NCBI RefSeq assembly: GCF_002843305.1
Contig: NZ_PGSG01000030.1
Coordinates: 40,604 to 104,603, forward strand
Direction: 5' to 3'
Length of the DNA: 64,000 nucleotides
Source: Streptomyces barkulensis
GTDB lineage: Bacteria > Actinomycetota > Actinomycetes > Streptomycetales > Streptomycetaceae
Shown here: piece by piece, positions 1-9,400 of the stretch
How the letters are laid out: each line of letters starts with the position of its first letter
Position numbering within the stretch: the first letter of the stretch is position 1
Program-made: the position numbers and the translations under genes
The notes under the pieces: model-generated
What the model saw: only the letters and a program-made list of their open reading frames with translations
Told to the model about the DNA's origin: nothing
Database searches by the model: none

Positions 1-392
1 TCCGTCTCGTGCAGAACGAGGAACGGCAGGAAGCGGGCATCACCGATGCTCCGTGCCATGGCCTTCTCCACGTGCGCCACCCGCGCGTACGCGTCTCCGG
101 CAGGCATGTCGGAATATCCCGGGGTGTCGGAGGGCAATCCGTAGAAGTCGAGCAGGGTGGTCACCGTGTCGACAGCCGAGTTCCGCAGCAGCGCCCGGAT
201 GTCACGCTCGATCCTCGACCACGTACTCACCCCACCGCGGTTGTGGGGCTGCCCGGCCGCGCGGCGCGTCTTGAGCACCACCGGGGTGAGCCACACACCG
301 CGCTCGCTCAGTTCGGGCTGGAGGAGCCTCGCGACGACGTTCTCCTCCGTCTGGCCCTCCACCAGCACACAGGCCTGCCGCACCCCGGTCAC
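1..392 (-). CDS. DUF4276 family protein, partial (C-terminus outside window)
   Basis: The gene enters the window from the left; 130 N-terminal residues are visible. The start is GTG at 392, overlapping the TGA of the upstream ATPase by four bases (GTGA). Near the N-terminus the motif VLVEGQTEE (residues 9-17) matches the DUF4276 signature, a family considered Toprim-like, in which the Glu after the first strand would be a metal ligand. Seen: the motif and the coupled start. Known: DUF4276 genes are very often paired with an AAA/OLD-type ATPase gene. Inferred: the two proteins act together on nucleic acid, possibly in defence. The C-terminal half is not visible, so the remaining Toprim acidic residues cannot be checked. 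Confidence 0.75.
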   Translation of the reverse strand, partial: MTGVRQACVLVEGQTEENVVARLLQPELSERGVWLTPVVLKTRRAAGQPHNRGGVSTWSRIERDIRALLRNSAVDTVTTLLDFYGLPSDTPGYSDMPAGDAYARVAHVEKAMARSIGDARFLPFLVLHET

Positions 393-1525
393 CCCCGCCG
401 CTTCCGCTCGGGCCTGGGGCGCCCGCCCAGGAGGTTCTTCAGCCAGAGGTCGCCCAGCGAGTAGTCGTCGAGCCATGCGGCCAGTTCCTCCGGGGCCGGA
501 CGCCGCAGTTCCGTCGCGCCGTCGGTGCGTTCGGCGACGACGAGTTCGTCGAGCGTGAACTCGTCGAGCAGCGTGACGGACTGGGTGGCCAGGAGGACCT
601 GGCTGCGCACCGAGGCCGTCCGGAGCGATTCCGCCAGGACTCTGATCGCGGCGGGGTGCAGGCCGAGTTCCGGTTCGTCCAGGACCAGCAGCGCCGGGGG
701 CTGCGGCTGGAGCAGGAGCGTGGTCAGGCAGACGAACCGCAGGGTGCCGTCGGACAGGGCCTCCGCCGGGAGGACGGTGTCGGAGCCGAACTGCTTCCAC
801 CGCAGGCGCACCCGTTCGCCGGAGTCCTCGGCGAGCACGAAGTCGCGGAAGAACGGCGCGACGGAACGGACCGTGCGCACGATCTTCCGGTACTCCGCCG
901 AGTGCTCCTTCTTCAGTCTCATCAGGAAGGCCGCGAGGTTGCCGGCGTCCGGGTGCAGGGCCTCCGAGTCGGAGGCGTAACCCGCCTGCTTCACCGGCGC
1001 GTTGCGGGTCGTGTCGTGGAAGTGGTAGACGCGGCAGCCGCGCAGTATCGAGAGCGTGTGCCGGGCGACTCCCCCGACTCCGTGTGGACCGGACTCGGCC
1101 GCTTCCGGCAGCCGGGACTCCCGGTTGCCTCTGCCGATCTCCTCTCTCCACGGCTGTTCGTAGCTGATGGAGTCGTGGAACTCCACCACCTCGCGTTCGA
1201 AGACCAGCTCCCCCTGCGCGGCAGGCACCAAAACCGCCTCGTAGGCGTTGCCCAGGTGCCCGTCCTTGGCCTGCACTCGCAGCCCGATGCGTGCGGCGGT
1301 CCCTTTCGCGCCGTCATGCAGCATGGCCTCCGCCCCGCCGCGCAGGCCGACCTCCATCCGCAGGTCCCCGTCGGCGATGCGTCCGAGCAGTTCGACCGCG
1401 TCGATGAAGTTGCTCTTGCCCGCGCCGTTGGGGCCGACGAGGACGGTGATCGGTCCCAGGGTCAGCTCGGTCGCCCTGATCGACTTGTAACCGGTGACGG
1501 CGATGCTCTCGACCCTGCGTGACAT
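389..1525 (-). CDS. AAA family ATPase (OLD/RecF-like), partner of DUF4276 protein
   Basis: This 378-residue ABC-type ATPase resembles SMC/RecF/OLD proteins. Walker A is GPNGAGKS at residues 31-38, the signature-like LSDGT at about 257-261, Walker B LDEPELGLHP at about 282-291, and a switch region ATQS near residue 314. There is no coiled coil and no C-terminal Toprim domain, so the nuclease-like part may be supplied by the coupled DUF4276 gene. The ATG at 1525 lies six bases after TAGATT, so the mRNA is probably leaderless. Homologues are annotated AAA family ATPase or AAA15. A defence or DNA-processing role is inference only. Confidence 0.85.
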   Translation of the reverse strand: MSRRVESIAVTGYKSIRATELTLGPITVLVGPNGAGKSNFIDAVELLGRIADGDLRMEVGLRGGAEAMLHDGAKGTAARIGLRVQAKDGHLGNAYEAVLVPAAQGELVFEREVVEFHDSISYEQPWREEIGRGNRESRLPEAAESGPHGVGGVARHTLSILRGCRVYHFHDTTRNAPVKQAGYASDSEALHPDAGNLAAFLMRLKKEHSAEYRKIVRTVRSVAPFFRDFVLAEDSGERVRLRWKQFGSDTVLPAEALSDGTLRFVCLTTLLLQPQPPALLVLDEPELGLHPAAIRVLAESLRTASVRSQVLLATQSVTLLDEFTLDELVVAERTDGATELRRPAPEELAAWLDDYSLGDLWLKNLLGGRPRPERKRRG

Positions 1526-1537
1526 GTGCTCAATCTA
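1526..1537 (-). promoter_or_regulatory. leaderless-type -10 box for the AAA ATPase gene
   Basis: On the minus strand TAGATT (plus-strand 1532-1537) ends six bases before the ATG at 1525. TAnnnT placed 6-8 bases from a start codon is the usual arrangement of leaderless actinobacterial genes. No Shine-Dalgarno sequence is visible. Confidence 0.55.
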
Positions 1538-1591
1538 TCGGCGTACGACTGCTCCGACGGCTCGGACATGCGTCCTCGCCTCCCGCTCCAT

Positions 1592-1625
1592 GCCGGGTGG
1601 GGAGGGAGCGCCCTCCCCACCCGGC
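1592..1625. terminator. hairpin terminator after the three-gene mini-operon
   Basis: A perfect 15-bp stem (1592-1606 with 1611-1625) has an AGCG loop. It lies just beyond the stop codon at 1650 of the minus-strand mini-operon. Confidence 0.7.
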
Positions 1626-1649
1626 GGGGTGTACGTGGGGCCGTGCGGG

Positions 1650-1763
1650 TCAGCCGCGGTGGGCGGCCTGGGCCAGGAGGACCACGGCCACGGTGGAGAC
1701 GGCCACCAGGAGGGTGGTCCAGGTGCACGACTCCAGGCGCCTACGGCGCGTGCGGTGTGACAT
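1650..1763 (-). CDS. small single-pass membrane protein (37 aa)
   Basis: This 37-residue protein has a basic N-terminus (SHRTRRRRLES) followed by one hydrophobic helix (residues 17-32). Its ATG shares one base with the stop of the upstream gene (TGATG at 1765-1761), which implies translational coupling. It is the last gene of a three-gene operon opposite two GntR regulators. I do not recognise a named family. The charge pattern predicts an N-in membrane anchor. A role with the two upstream proteins is inferred from coupling only. Confidence 0.6.
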   Translation of the reverse strand: MSHRTRRRRLESCTWTTLLVAVSTVAVVLLAQAAHRG

Positions 1764-2254
1764 CACTCCCGGCACCCCCTCCGGTCCGGGCAGCCGAACG
1801 GGGCTGTGTGGTCGGCGGGTTCGGCGGGTCGGGCCGGTTCGGCGATACGGCGGGCGTGGATGGTGAGGGCGGCGGTCTCGTACCTCCAGCCGCGCCCGGT
1901 GTCCGCCTCGGCCCGGACACGGGCCGGGTCGTGGAACGCCGGCGGGGCCAGGCAGCCGCGCATCCCGCGCAGTATCGCGGGCACGTCCTGCCCGAGCAGT
2001 ACGCCGTGGAGCACGCGCGACAGGAGCCGGTACGGGTCCTGCTCCGGCCGTACGGTCCAGCACAGCCGGTACCAGTGCCCGGCGCCGGGAGGTGGCGCGG
2101 CGGCGGGTTCTGGCGCCTCCGGCGCGGGGTGGCACGGGCAGGCGCACACCAGGTGGCGGACGCCGGGGACACCGCTGTCGCGCGGTTCGCCGTCGGCGCA
2201 GTGCCCGTGTCGGCCGATCACACAGGACGGGGAGCGGTACTCCGTCTCGTTCAC
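1763..2254 (-). CDS. conserved hypothetical protein with Cys/His cluster (163 aa)
   Basis: The chosen start is GTG at 2254, which overlaps the previous stop by four bases (GTGA); the protein then begins VNETEYRSPS. The N-terminal 45 residues hold a Cys/His-rich cluster (SCVIGRHGHC, later CACPCH), suggesting a small zinc-binding fold. The rest is rich in Ala, Pro and Arg without recognisable motifs. It resembles short uncharacterised Streptomyces proteins found beside GntR regulators. Middle gene of a coupled operon. Metal binding is inferred from residue spacing only. Confidence 0.65.
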   Translation of the reverse strand: MNETEYRSPSCVIGRHGHCADGEPRDSGVPGVRHLVCACPCHPAPEAPEPAAAPPPGAGHWYRLCWTVRPEQDPYRLLSRVLHGVLLGQDVPAILRGMRGCLAPPAFHDPARVRAEADTGRGWRYETAALTIHARRIAEPARPAEPADHTAPFGCPDRRGCRE

Positions 2255-2643
2255 CACCGGGCGCCCCCGGCCGTCGCGTGGATGTTCCGGGTGTCCAGGT
2301 CCAGGCCCATGGTCGCCAGCCACAGCACCCGCCGTCGCCGCCGCGCCGCCTGCTCGTGGGCCGTCCGCTCATGGGCCGCCCAGTACGGTCGCACCAGCGC
2401 CGGGTCCGCCCCGGCCGGCGGCCGGGCCTGCTCGCGGCTGTACGGCGAACGCGGCGCCGGGATCCGGGCGACGGCCCTCGTGCCGGTCGGCGCGGGCCGG
2501 GCGGAGGCCGTCCGGCGCAGGGGCGCCGGGGCCTGGACGGGGGTCCTGCGGTGCCGGCCGCTGGCCGGAAGCAGCCGGGCGAACAGCGCTGCGAGGACGG
2601 GACGGCGTGCCCGTCCGAGGGCACGCGCGATAAGGTCGCGCAC
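2251..2643 (-). CDS. conserved hypothetical protein of the GntR-adjacent operon (130 aa)
   Basis: The start is GTG at 2643, preceded by AGGAG with an eight-base spacing; the protein begins VRDLIARALGR. A hydrophobic, basic N-terminal segment is followed by a Pro/Arg-rich linker and a conserved-looking C-terminus (LVRPYWAAHE, then LDTRNIHAT). Proteins of this layout occur in many Streptomyces genomes next to short GntR repressors, without known function. First gene of the three-gene coupled operon. The divergent GntR pair and the palindromes between them suggest that the GntR proteins control this operon. Confidence 0.7.
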   Translation of the reverse strand: MRDLIARALGRARRPVLAALFARLLPASGRHRRTPVQAPAPLRRTASARPAPTGTRAVARIPAPRSPYSREQARPPAGADPALVRPYWAAHERTAHEQAARRRRRVLWLATMGLDLDTRNIHATAGGARW

Positions 2644-2735
2644 GTCATCAACTCCTGTGTAGTTGGTGGCCACGCCCCCGGACCGGTTGCGTCGGTCGCG
2701 GGGGTCTTTCCGTTCCGGCGTGAAGCAAATCACAC

Positions 2736-2759
2736 CGTGATGCATCTAGATGTATCACG
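2736..2759. promoter_or_regulatory. 24-bp palindrome, candidate GntR operator 1
   Basis: A nearly perfect palindrome is centred on the core CATCTAGATG (2743-2752), with arms CGTGAT and ATCACG and one mismatched pair. It lies in the AT-richer divergent region between the mini-operon and the GntR genes, where an autoregulatory operator would be expected. Confidence 0.6.
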
Positions 2760-2770
2760 ATATAGATAGA

Positions 2771-2800
2771 GCTAGCCATGCGAACTGTTGTATGGCTAGC
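2771..2800. promoter_or_regulatory. inverted repeat, candidate GntR operator 2
   Basis: Nine-base arms GCTAGCCAT (2771-2779) and ATGGCTAGC (2792-2800) are separated by 12 bases. A further GCTAGC unit follows immediately. The site sits 13 bases upstream of the first GntR start codon, so a bound protein would block its expression. Confidence 0.6.
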
Positions 2801-2812
2801 TAGCTTCAAGGC

Positions 2813-3064
2813 ATGAGCCTTGATCCGGAGTCGGGACGCCCGCTGTACATGCAACTGGCGGATGTGATCGAAGCGAAGATCGCGAGCGGTGAGTACGCGC
2901 CGGACCGGATGATCCCGACTCCGGCCCGCCTCTCCGAGGAGTACGGGATCGCCCAGATGACCGCGCGCCGCGCCATGCGCGAACTGCGGGAGCGCGAGCT
3001 CGTCTACACAGTGCCCGGCAAGGGTTCCTACGTCGTTCCCGAGCCCAAGACCTCAGACGGCTGA
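2813..3064 (+). CDS. short GntR-family transcriptional regulator
   Basis: This 83-residue protein is only the winged-helix DNA-binding part of a GntR regulator: PLYMQLADVIEAKI, then PTPARLSEEYGIAQMTARRAMREL, then a wing around VYTVPGKGSYV. No effector-binding domain follows, so it is either constitutively active or controlled by protein contacts. It starts at ATG 2813, immediately after two palindromes. It is followed four bases later by a paralogous GntR gene, and a heterodimer is possible. Autoregulation and control of the divergent mini-operon are inferred from position. Confidence 0.85.
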   Translation: MSLDPESGRPLYMQLADVIEAKIASGEYAPDRMIPTPARLSEEYGIAQMTARRAMRELRERELVYTVPGKGSYVVPEPKTSDG

Positions 3065-3068
3065 CCCC

Positions 3069-3305
3069 TTGATCGACTTCGCCTCCGACGTACCCCGGTG
3101 GATGCAGGTGGCCGACGTGATCCGGCAGCGGATCGCCGACGGCACCTACCCGCCGCGCACCCGCGTGCCCTCGGTGATCCAGTTGCAGGCCGAGTTCGGC
3201 ATCGCACAGGCCACCGCGCAGAAGGTGCTCACCCGGCTGCGCACGGAGGGCGCCACGTACACCGTGCCGGGGCTCGGCAGCTTCGTGGCCGAGACCGAGG
3301 AATAG
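3069..3305 (+). CDS. short GntR-family transcriptional regulator, second copy
   Basis: This 78-residue winged-helix protein is paralogous to the preceding gene (WMQVADVIRQRIADGTYPP, then VPSVIQLQAEFGIAQATAQKVL, then YTVPGLGSFV). The likely start is TTG at 3069, four bases after the TGA of the first GntR gene. Like its neighbour it lacks a ligand-binding domain. Tandem short GntR genes suggest paired repressors with related but different recognition helices. Confidence 0.8.
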   Translation: MIDFASDVPRWMQVADVIRQRIADGTYPPRTRVPSVIQLQAEFGIAQATAQKVLTRLRTEGATYTVPGLGSFVAETEE

Positions 3306-3321
3306 GTCCGTAGACGAACGG

Positions 3322-3354
3322 CGGGCCCGGAACGCACCTCGCGTTCCGGGCCCG
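3322..3354. terminator. bidirectional hairpin terminator
   Basis: A perfect 14-bp stem (3322-3335 with 3341-3354) and a five-base loop ACCTC lie between the convergent GntR pair and the betaine operon. Confidence 0.75.
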
Positions 3355-3393
3355 TGGCCGTGGGGGGCTGCCCCTCGCGGGGCGGCCGGCTCC

Positions 3394-4350
3394 TTACGGG
3401 AGCCACTTCTCCCAGGTGGACTTGTTCTCCTTGACCCACTTGGCCGCCGCGTCCTCCGAGGACATGCCGTCGCCGGCGATCCACTTGGCGACCTGGTTCT
3501 GCTGCTCGGTCGACCAGTTGAAGTTCTTCAGGAACTGCGCGGCGTCGCCGCCGTCCTTGACGAAGTCGGCGTTGAGGTACTTCTGCAGCGGGGTGTTGGG
3601 GTAGGCGCAGGCGACCTTCTCCGGGTCGGCGTCGCAGCCCTCGGTGTACTCGGGCAGCTTCACCTCGACGAAGTCGATCTCGGCGTTCAGCCACTGCGGC
3701 GTCCACCAGTACGTCAGGAAGGGCTTCTTCTCCTTGACGTACTTCTTGATCTGGGTGATCTGGGCGGCCTCGCTGCCCGCGTAGACCGTCTTGAGGTCCA
3801 GGTCGAGGTTCTTGATGATCGCGTCGTCGTTGGTGGTGTACGACGGCGAGCCCTCCAGGAGCTGGCCCTTGCCGCCGCTCTCGGTGGTCTTGAGCTCGTC
3901 GGCGTACTTGTTGAGGTTCTTCCAGTCGGTGACGTCGGGGTTCTCGTCCGCGAAGTACTTGGGCACGAACCAGCCGATGTGGCCGGTGACGCCGAGGTCG
4001 CCGGCCGCCACGACCGTCTCGCGCTCCTCGACGTAGCGCTTCTCCTTCTTGGGGACGCCGCCCCAGTCCTCCAGGATCGCGTCGACCTTGCCGCTGTCGA
4101 GCGCGTCCCAGGCGACCGGCTCGTCCATCTGCTGGAGCTTGACCTTGGCGCCCAGCTCCTCCTCCAGGATGTGCTTGGCGACGGCCGCGTTGGCCTCGGC
4201 GCCGACCCAGGAGGGGACGGCGATGGTGACGGTGTCGCCGCCGCCGGAGGAGGAGGCGCCGGTGTCCGCGGCGCCGCAGGCGCTGAGCGCGACCATGCCG
4301 AGGACGGCCGATCCGGCGGCCAGGGTGGTGCGTATCCGCTTGCTGTGCAT
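3394..4350 (-). CDS. glycine betaine/osmoprotectant ABC transporter substrate-binding lipoprotein
   Basis: This 318-residue protein has a lipoprotein signal peptide ending in the lipobox LSAC (Cys25). The mature part is of the OpuAC/ProX type: VTIAVPSWVGAEAN, WDALDSGKVDAILEDW, and FLTYWWTPQW, where Trp residues form the cage for quaternary ammonium ligands in this family. It should be anchored outside the membrane and deliver betaine or choline to the permease. Last gene of a five-gene operon, 72 bp after the permease. The exact ligand (betaine, choline or proline betaine) cannot be told from sequence. Confidence 0.9.
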   Translation of the reverse strand: MHSKRIRTTLAAGSAVLGMVALSACGAADTGASSSGGGDTVTIAVPSWVGAEANAAVAKHILEEELGAKVKLQQMDEPVAWDALDSGKVDAILEDWGGVPKKEKRYVEERETVVAAGDLGVTGHIGWFVPKYFADENPDVTDWKNLNKYADELKTTESGGKGQLLEGSPSYTTNDDAIIKNLDLDLKTVYAGSEAAQITQIKKYVKEKKPFLTYWWTPQWLNAEIDFVEVKLPEYTEGCDADPEKVACAYPNTPLQKYLNADFVKDGGDAAQFLKNFNWSTEQQNQVAKWIAGDGMSSEDAAAKWVKENKSTWEKWLP

Positions 4351-4422
4351 GGGGAACGGTTCCTTCTGTCGTACGGAAAGGGGGGTGGGTTTCGGGGGTC
4401 TCGGGTCAGCTCCGGTCTCGGT

Positions 4423-6503
4423 TCAGCGCCGGTCGCGGGTGGCGGCGGGCTGGGTGACGCGGTCCAGGAGCACGCCGAGGCAGACGATCGCCGCGCCGGC
4501 GGTCAGGCCGATGCCCAGTTCGCTCTTCTGCAGGCCGTAGACGACGTCGTAGCCGAGCGCGCCGCCGCCCACCAGGCCGCCGATGACGACGATGGCCAGG
4601 ACGAGGACGACCCCCTGGTTGACGGCCAGCAGCAGGGCGGGCCGGGCCAGCGGGAGCTGGACGTGGCGCAGTTGCTGGCCGGTGGAGGCGCCCATGGAGC
4701 GGGCGGCCTCCAGCGCGCCGGGGTCGGTCTCCCGGACGCCCTGGGCGGTGATGCGGATGACCGCGGGCAGCGCGTAGACCACGGCGGCGATGATCGCGGC
4801 GGTGCGGCCGACGTTGAACAGCGCCACCACCGGGATGAGGTAGATGAACTGCGGCATCGTCTGCATCACGTCGAGCACCGGCCGGATGGCCCGGTCCACC
4901 CAGGGCACCCGGGCGGCCAGGACGCCGATCGCGACGCCCGGCAGCAGGGTGACCACCAGTGCGGCGAGCACCTGGGAGAGGGTGTTGAGCGAGGTGGGCC
5001 ACAGGCCCATCGCGCCGATCGCCGCCAGCGCGGCCACGGCGGTCGCGGCGGTGCGCCAGGTGCCGGTCAGCAGGGCGAGGGCGGCGGCGGCCAGGAGCAG
5101 CAGCCACCAGGGGGCGCCCTGGAGTCCGTCGCGCAGCGGGTTGAGCACCCAGCGGGCGAAGTTCTCCGACCAGGTGACGGTGCCGCCGATCAGGGGGATG
5201 CCGGAGCCGAGGTTGTCGGTGATCCAGTCGACGGCGGTGTTGACCGGGGCGGAGACGCTGACGGTCCACTGCTCGGGCCACTGCCGTCCCAGGGCGGCCG
5301 AGCCGGCCGCCGAGGCGGCGGCGACGAGGGCCGCGGCGGCGGCCCGTACCGTCCAGGCGCGCCCGCGGCTCGCGGGGGCCGAGGTGTCGTCCAGGCGCGC
5401 GCCCGCGGCGGCGGTGGTGCGGTCCAGCCAGATCGCGATGAGCACGATGGCGACGCCGGGGCCGAGCGCCTGGCCGACGTCCACCCGCGACAGGGCGGTG
5501 AAGACCTCGTCGCCCAGGCCGCCCGCGCCGATGACCGAGGCGAGGACGACCATCGACAGGCACATCATGATGGTCTGGTTCAGCCCCAGCAGCATCTGGC
5601 GGCGGGCCAGCGGCAGCCGGGCCGTGAGCAGCCGCTGCCAGGCGTTCGCGCCAAGCGAGGCGGAGGCCTCCAGCGCGGCCGGGTCGGCGCCGCGCAGGCC
5701 GAGCGAGGTGAGGCGGGCCATGGGGGGCGCCGCGTAGATGACGGTGGCGATCAGTGCCGAGGGCGTGCCGATGCCGAAGAGGAGCACGAACGGCAGCAGG
5801 TAGGCGAACGCCGGCATCACCTGCATGGTGTCGAACACCGGGCGCAGCAGCCGCTCGCAGCGGTCGGAGAGTCCGGCGGCCAGGCCGAGCGCCGCGCCGA
5901 TCAGTGCGGCGGCGGCGACGGCGACGGCCATCAGAGCCAGGGTCTCCATGGCGGGCGCCCACAGGTCCAGCAGGCCGATCACGGCGAAGGTGCCCAGGGC
6001 GGTCGCGGCGGTGCGCAGGGCGCGGCGGCCGAGGTCCGCGCCGCCGGCGAACCAGGCGAGGGCGGCTGCGCCGGCCGTCACACCCGTCCAGCCGAGTCCC
6101 TGGAGGAGGGCGAGGACGCCGTCGACGGCCAGGACCGCGTTGTTGCTGACGTGCAGCAGGAAGTACAGGAACAGCCAGTGCGACTCGCGGTTGTCGACCA
6201 GCCAGGCGTCGAGTTCGTCCAGTGGTGGGCGGACGTCGTAGGTCAGGGCGTCCGGCCAGCTTCCGCTGCCCCACGCGGAGGCGGCCAGGGGTATCGCCAC
6301 GAGGGCGAGGAGGGCGAGGACGAGGAGCCTGCGGGCGGCCGGGCGGGCGGCCGGACCGGGGCGGCCCGGCGGTCCTTCCCGGTCCGGCCCGGAGCCGGAG
6401 GCGGTGGCGGTGGGCGCGGTCCTGCCGGACTCCTCCGGCTTCCCGGTCTTCCTGAGCTTCCCCGGTTCCGGGGCCGGGGAGGAGGGGGCGGGGGTGGCGG
6501 TCG

Positions 6504-6507
<4 letters not shown>
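4423..6507 (-). CDS. osmoprotectant ABC transporter permease, two permease domains fused
   Basis: This 694-residue membrane protein holds two homologous permease halves. Each has an EAA loop that contacts the ATPase: [17 protein letters not shown] in the first half and [15 protein letters not shown] in the second. Typical ProW/OpuAB permeases have about 280 residues and form a homodimer, so here both halves of the channel are in one chain. The ATG at 6507 overlaps the ATPase stop by four bases (ATGA). The N-terminus is a disordered Pro/Gly-rich tail before the first helix. It imports glycine betaine or choline with the neighbouring ATPase and lipoprotein. Confidence 0.9.
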
Positions 6508-7696
<1,189 letters not shown>

Positions 7697-7700
<4 letters not shown>

Positions 7701-9322
7701 GCGGCACCTCCCGGTGTCGTGGTCTCGTCGGACTCGTCGCGGGACTCGTCGCCGGTCCCGCCGGGCTGGTCGCCGGGCTCGGGGCGGTCGTCGCGGAGCA
7801 GTTCGGCGGCCTTCTCGCCGACCATCAGCACTCCGATCATGGGGTTGACGGCGGGGATGGTGGGGAAGACCGAGGCGTCGGCGATGCGGACGCCGTCCAG
7901 GCCGCGGATGCGCAGCTTCGGGTCCACGACGGCCAGTTCGTCGTCGGCCGCGCCCATCCGGCAGGTGCCGGCGGGGTGGTAGACGGTGTGGGCGACCTTG
8001 CGGGCGTACTCGCTCAGCTCCTCGTCGGAGGTGATGTCCGGGCCGGGGCAGACCTCCCGCCTGAGCCAGGAGTCCAGCGGCGCGGTCCTCGCTATCTCGC
8101 GGGCGATGCGGATGCCGTCGACGAGGGTGCGGGCGTCGTAGTCCTCGGCGTCGGTGAAGTAGCGGAAGTCCAGGGCCGGTTTGACCGAGGGGTCGGCGCT
8201 GGTGAGGTGGAGCCGGCCGCGGCTGCGGGGCTTGGGGATGTTGGGGGTCATCGACACGCCGTGGGCGGGGCGTTCGTAGCCCAGCCGCTCGGGGTTGTCG
8301 GTGAAGGGGATCTGGTAGAAGTGGAACATCAGGTCGGGACCGGGCGAGTCCGGGTCCCGGCGGACGAACAGGCCCGCGTCGGAGTCCATCGCCGAGTTCT
8401 CGGGGATGGGGCCGTCGGTCTCCCAGACGATGACCGACTCGGGGTGGTCCAGCAGGTTCTCGCCGACGCCCGGCAGGTCGTGGACGACCGGGATGCCCAG
8501 GGCTTCCAGATCGCCGGCCGGTCCGACGCCGGAGTGCAGCAGCAGCCGCGGGGTGTCCACCGCTCCCGCGCACAGCACGACCTCGCACCGGGCGGTCACC
8601 AGCTTCTCCTCGCCGTCGGCGGTGCGGACGTGGACGCCGGTGACGCGGCGGCCCTCCTCCCCGCCGAACTGGAGGCGGTACGCCCAGGTCTCCAGCCACA
8701 GCTCCAGGTTGGGCCGGTCGCCGGCCTCCATGTGGGGGTGGAGGTAGGCGACGGAGGCGGAGGAGCGCTTGTTGGTCTCCGGGTGGTAGGCGAGGTCGAA
8801 GAAGCCGGCGCCCTCGGTGAACGGCCTGGCGTTGAAGCCCTCCACGCGCGGTACGCCGAGGGCCGCCTGAGCGGCGTCGACGAAGTCGCGGGCGATGGCG
8901 TTGCGGTCCTTCTCGTCGACGGCGACGATGTTGTTGCGCAGCCGGTGGTAGTAGGGCTCCATCGCGATGGCGTTCCAGCCGCTCGCCCCGGCGTCCTCCC
9001 ACTCCTGCCAGTCCGAGGGCAGCGGCTTGAAGGAGATCAGGGTGTTGTGCGAGGAGCAGCCGCCGAGCACGCGCGCCCGGCTGTGCCGGATGTGGGAGTT
9101 GCCGCGTGGCTGCTCGGTGGTGGGGTAGTCGTAGTCGAGGTCGCCGCCGAGCAGGCCGAGCCAGCGGCGCAGGGTCAGTACGTCGGGGCGGTCGACGTCG
9201 GAGGGGCCGCCCTCGATGAGGGCGACGGTGGTGCCGGGGTCCTCGGCGAGCCGGGAGGCGATCACCGAGCCGGCCGTACCGCCGCCGATCACCACGTAGT
9301 CGTAGGTGGTCTTGCTGGGCAT
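7697..9322 (-). CDS. betA: choline dehydrogenase (GMC oxidoreductase)
   Basis: This 541-residue FAD enzyme of the glucose-methanol-choline family has the dinucleotide-binding motif IGGGTAGS at residues 12-19, the GMC signature around [10 protein letters not shown], and a C-terminal active-site region containing [10 protein letters not shown] and [10 protein letters not shown]. It should oxidise choline to betaine aldehyde. It lies between a betaine aldehyde dehydrogenase and a betaine transporter, which makes choline the most likely substrate. AGGAG precedes the ATG at 9322. The substrate is inferred from context, because GMC enzymes are hard to separate by sequence alone. Confidence 0.85.
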
Positions 9323-9400
9323 GAAGGTGGTGCTCCTACAGGGGTTGCGTCAGGGATGCGCGGGAGTGGGCCGGAGCGCCCGGAAGTGGGCGGGGCGCGG

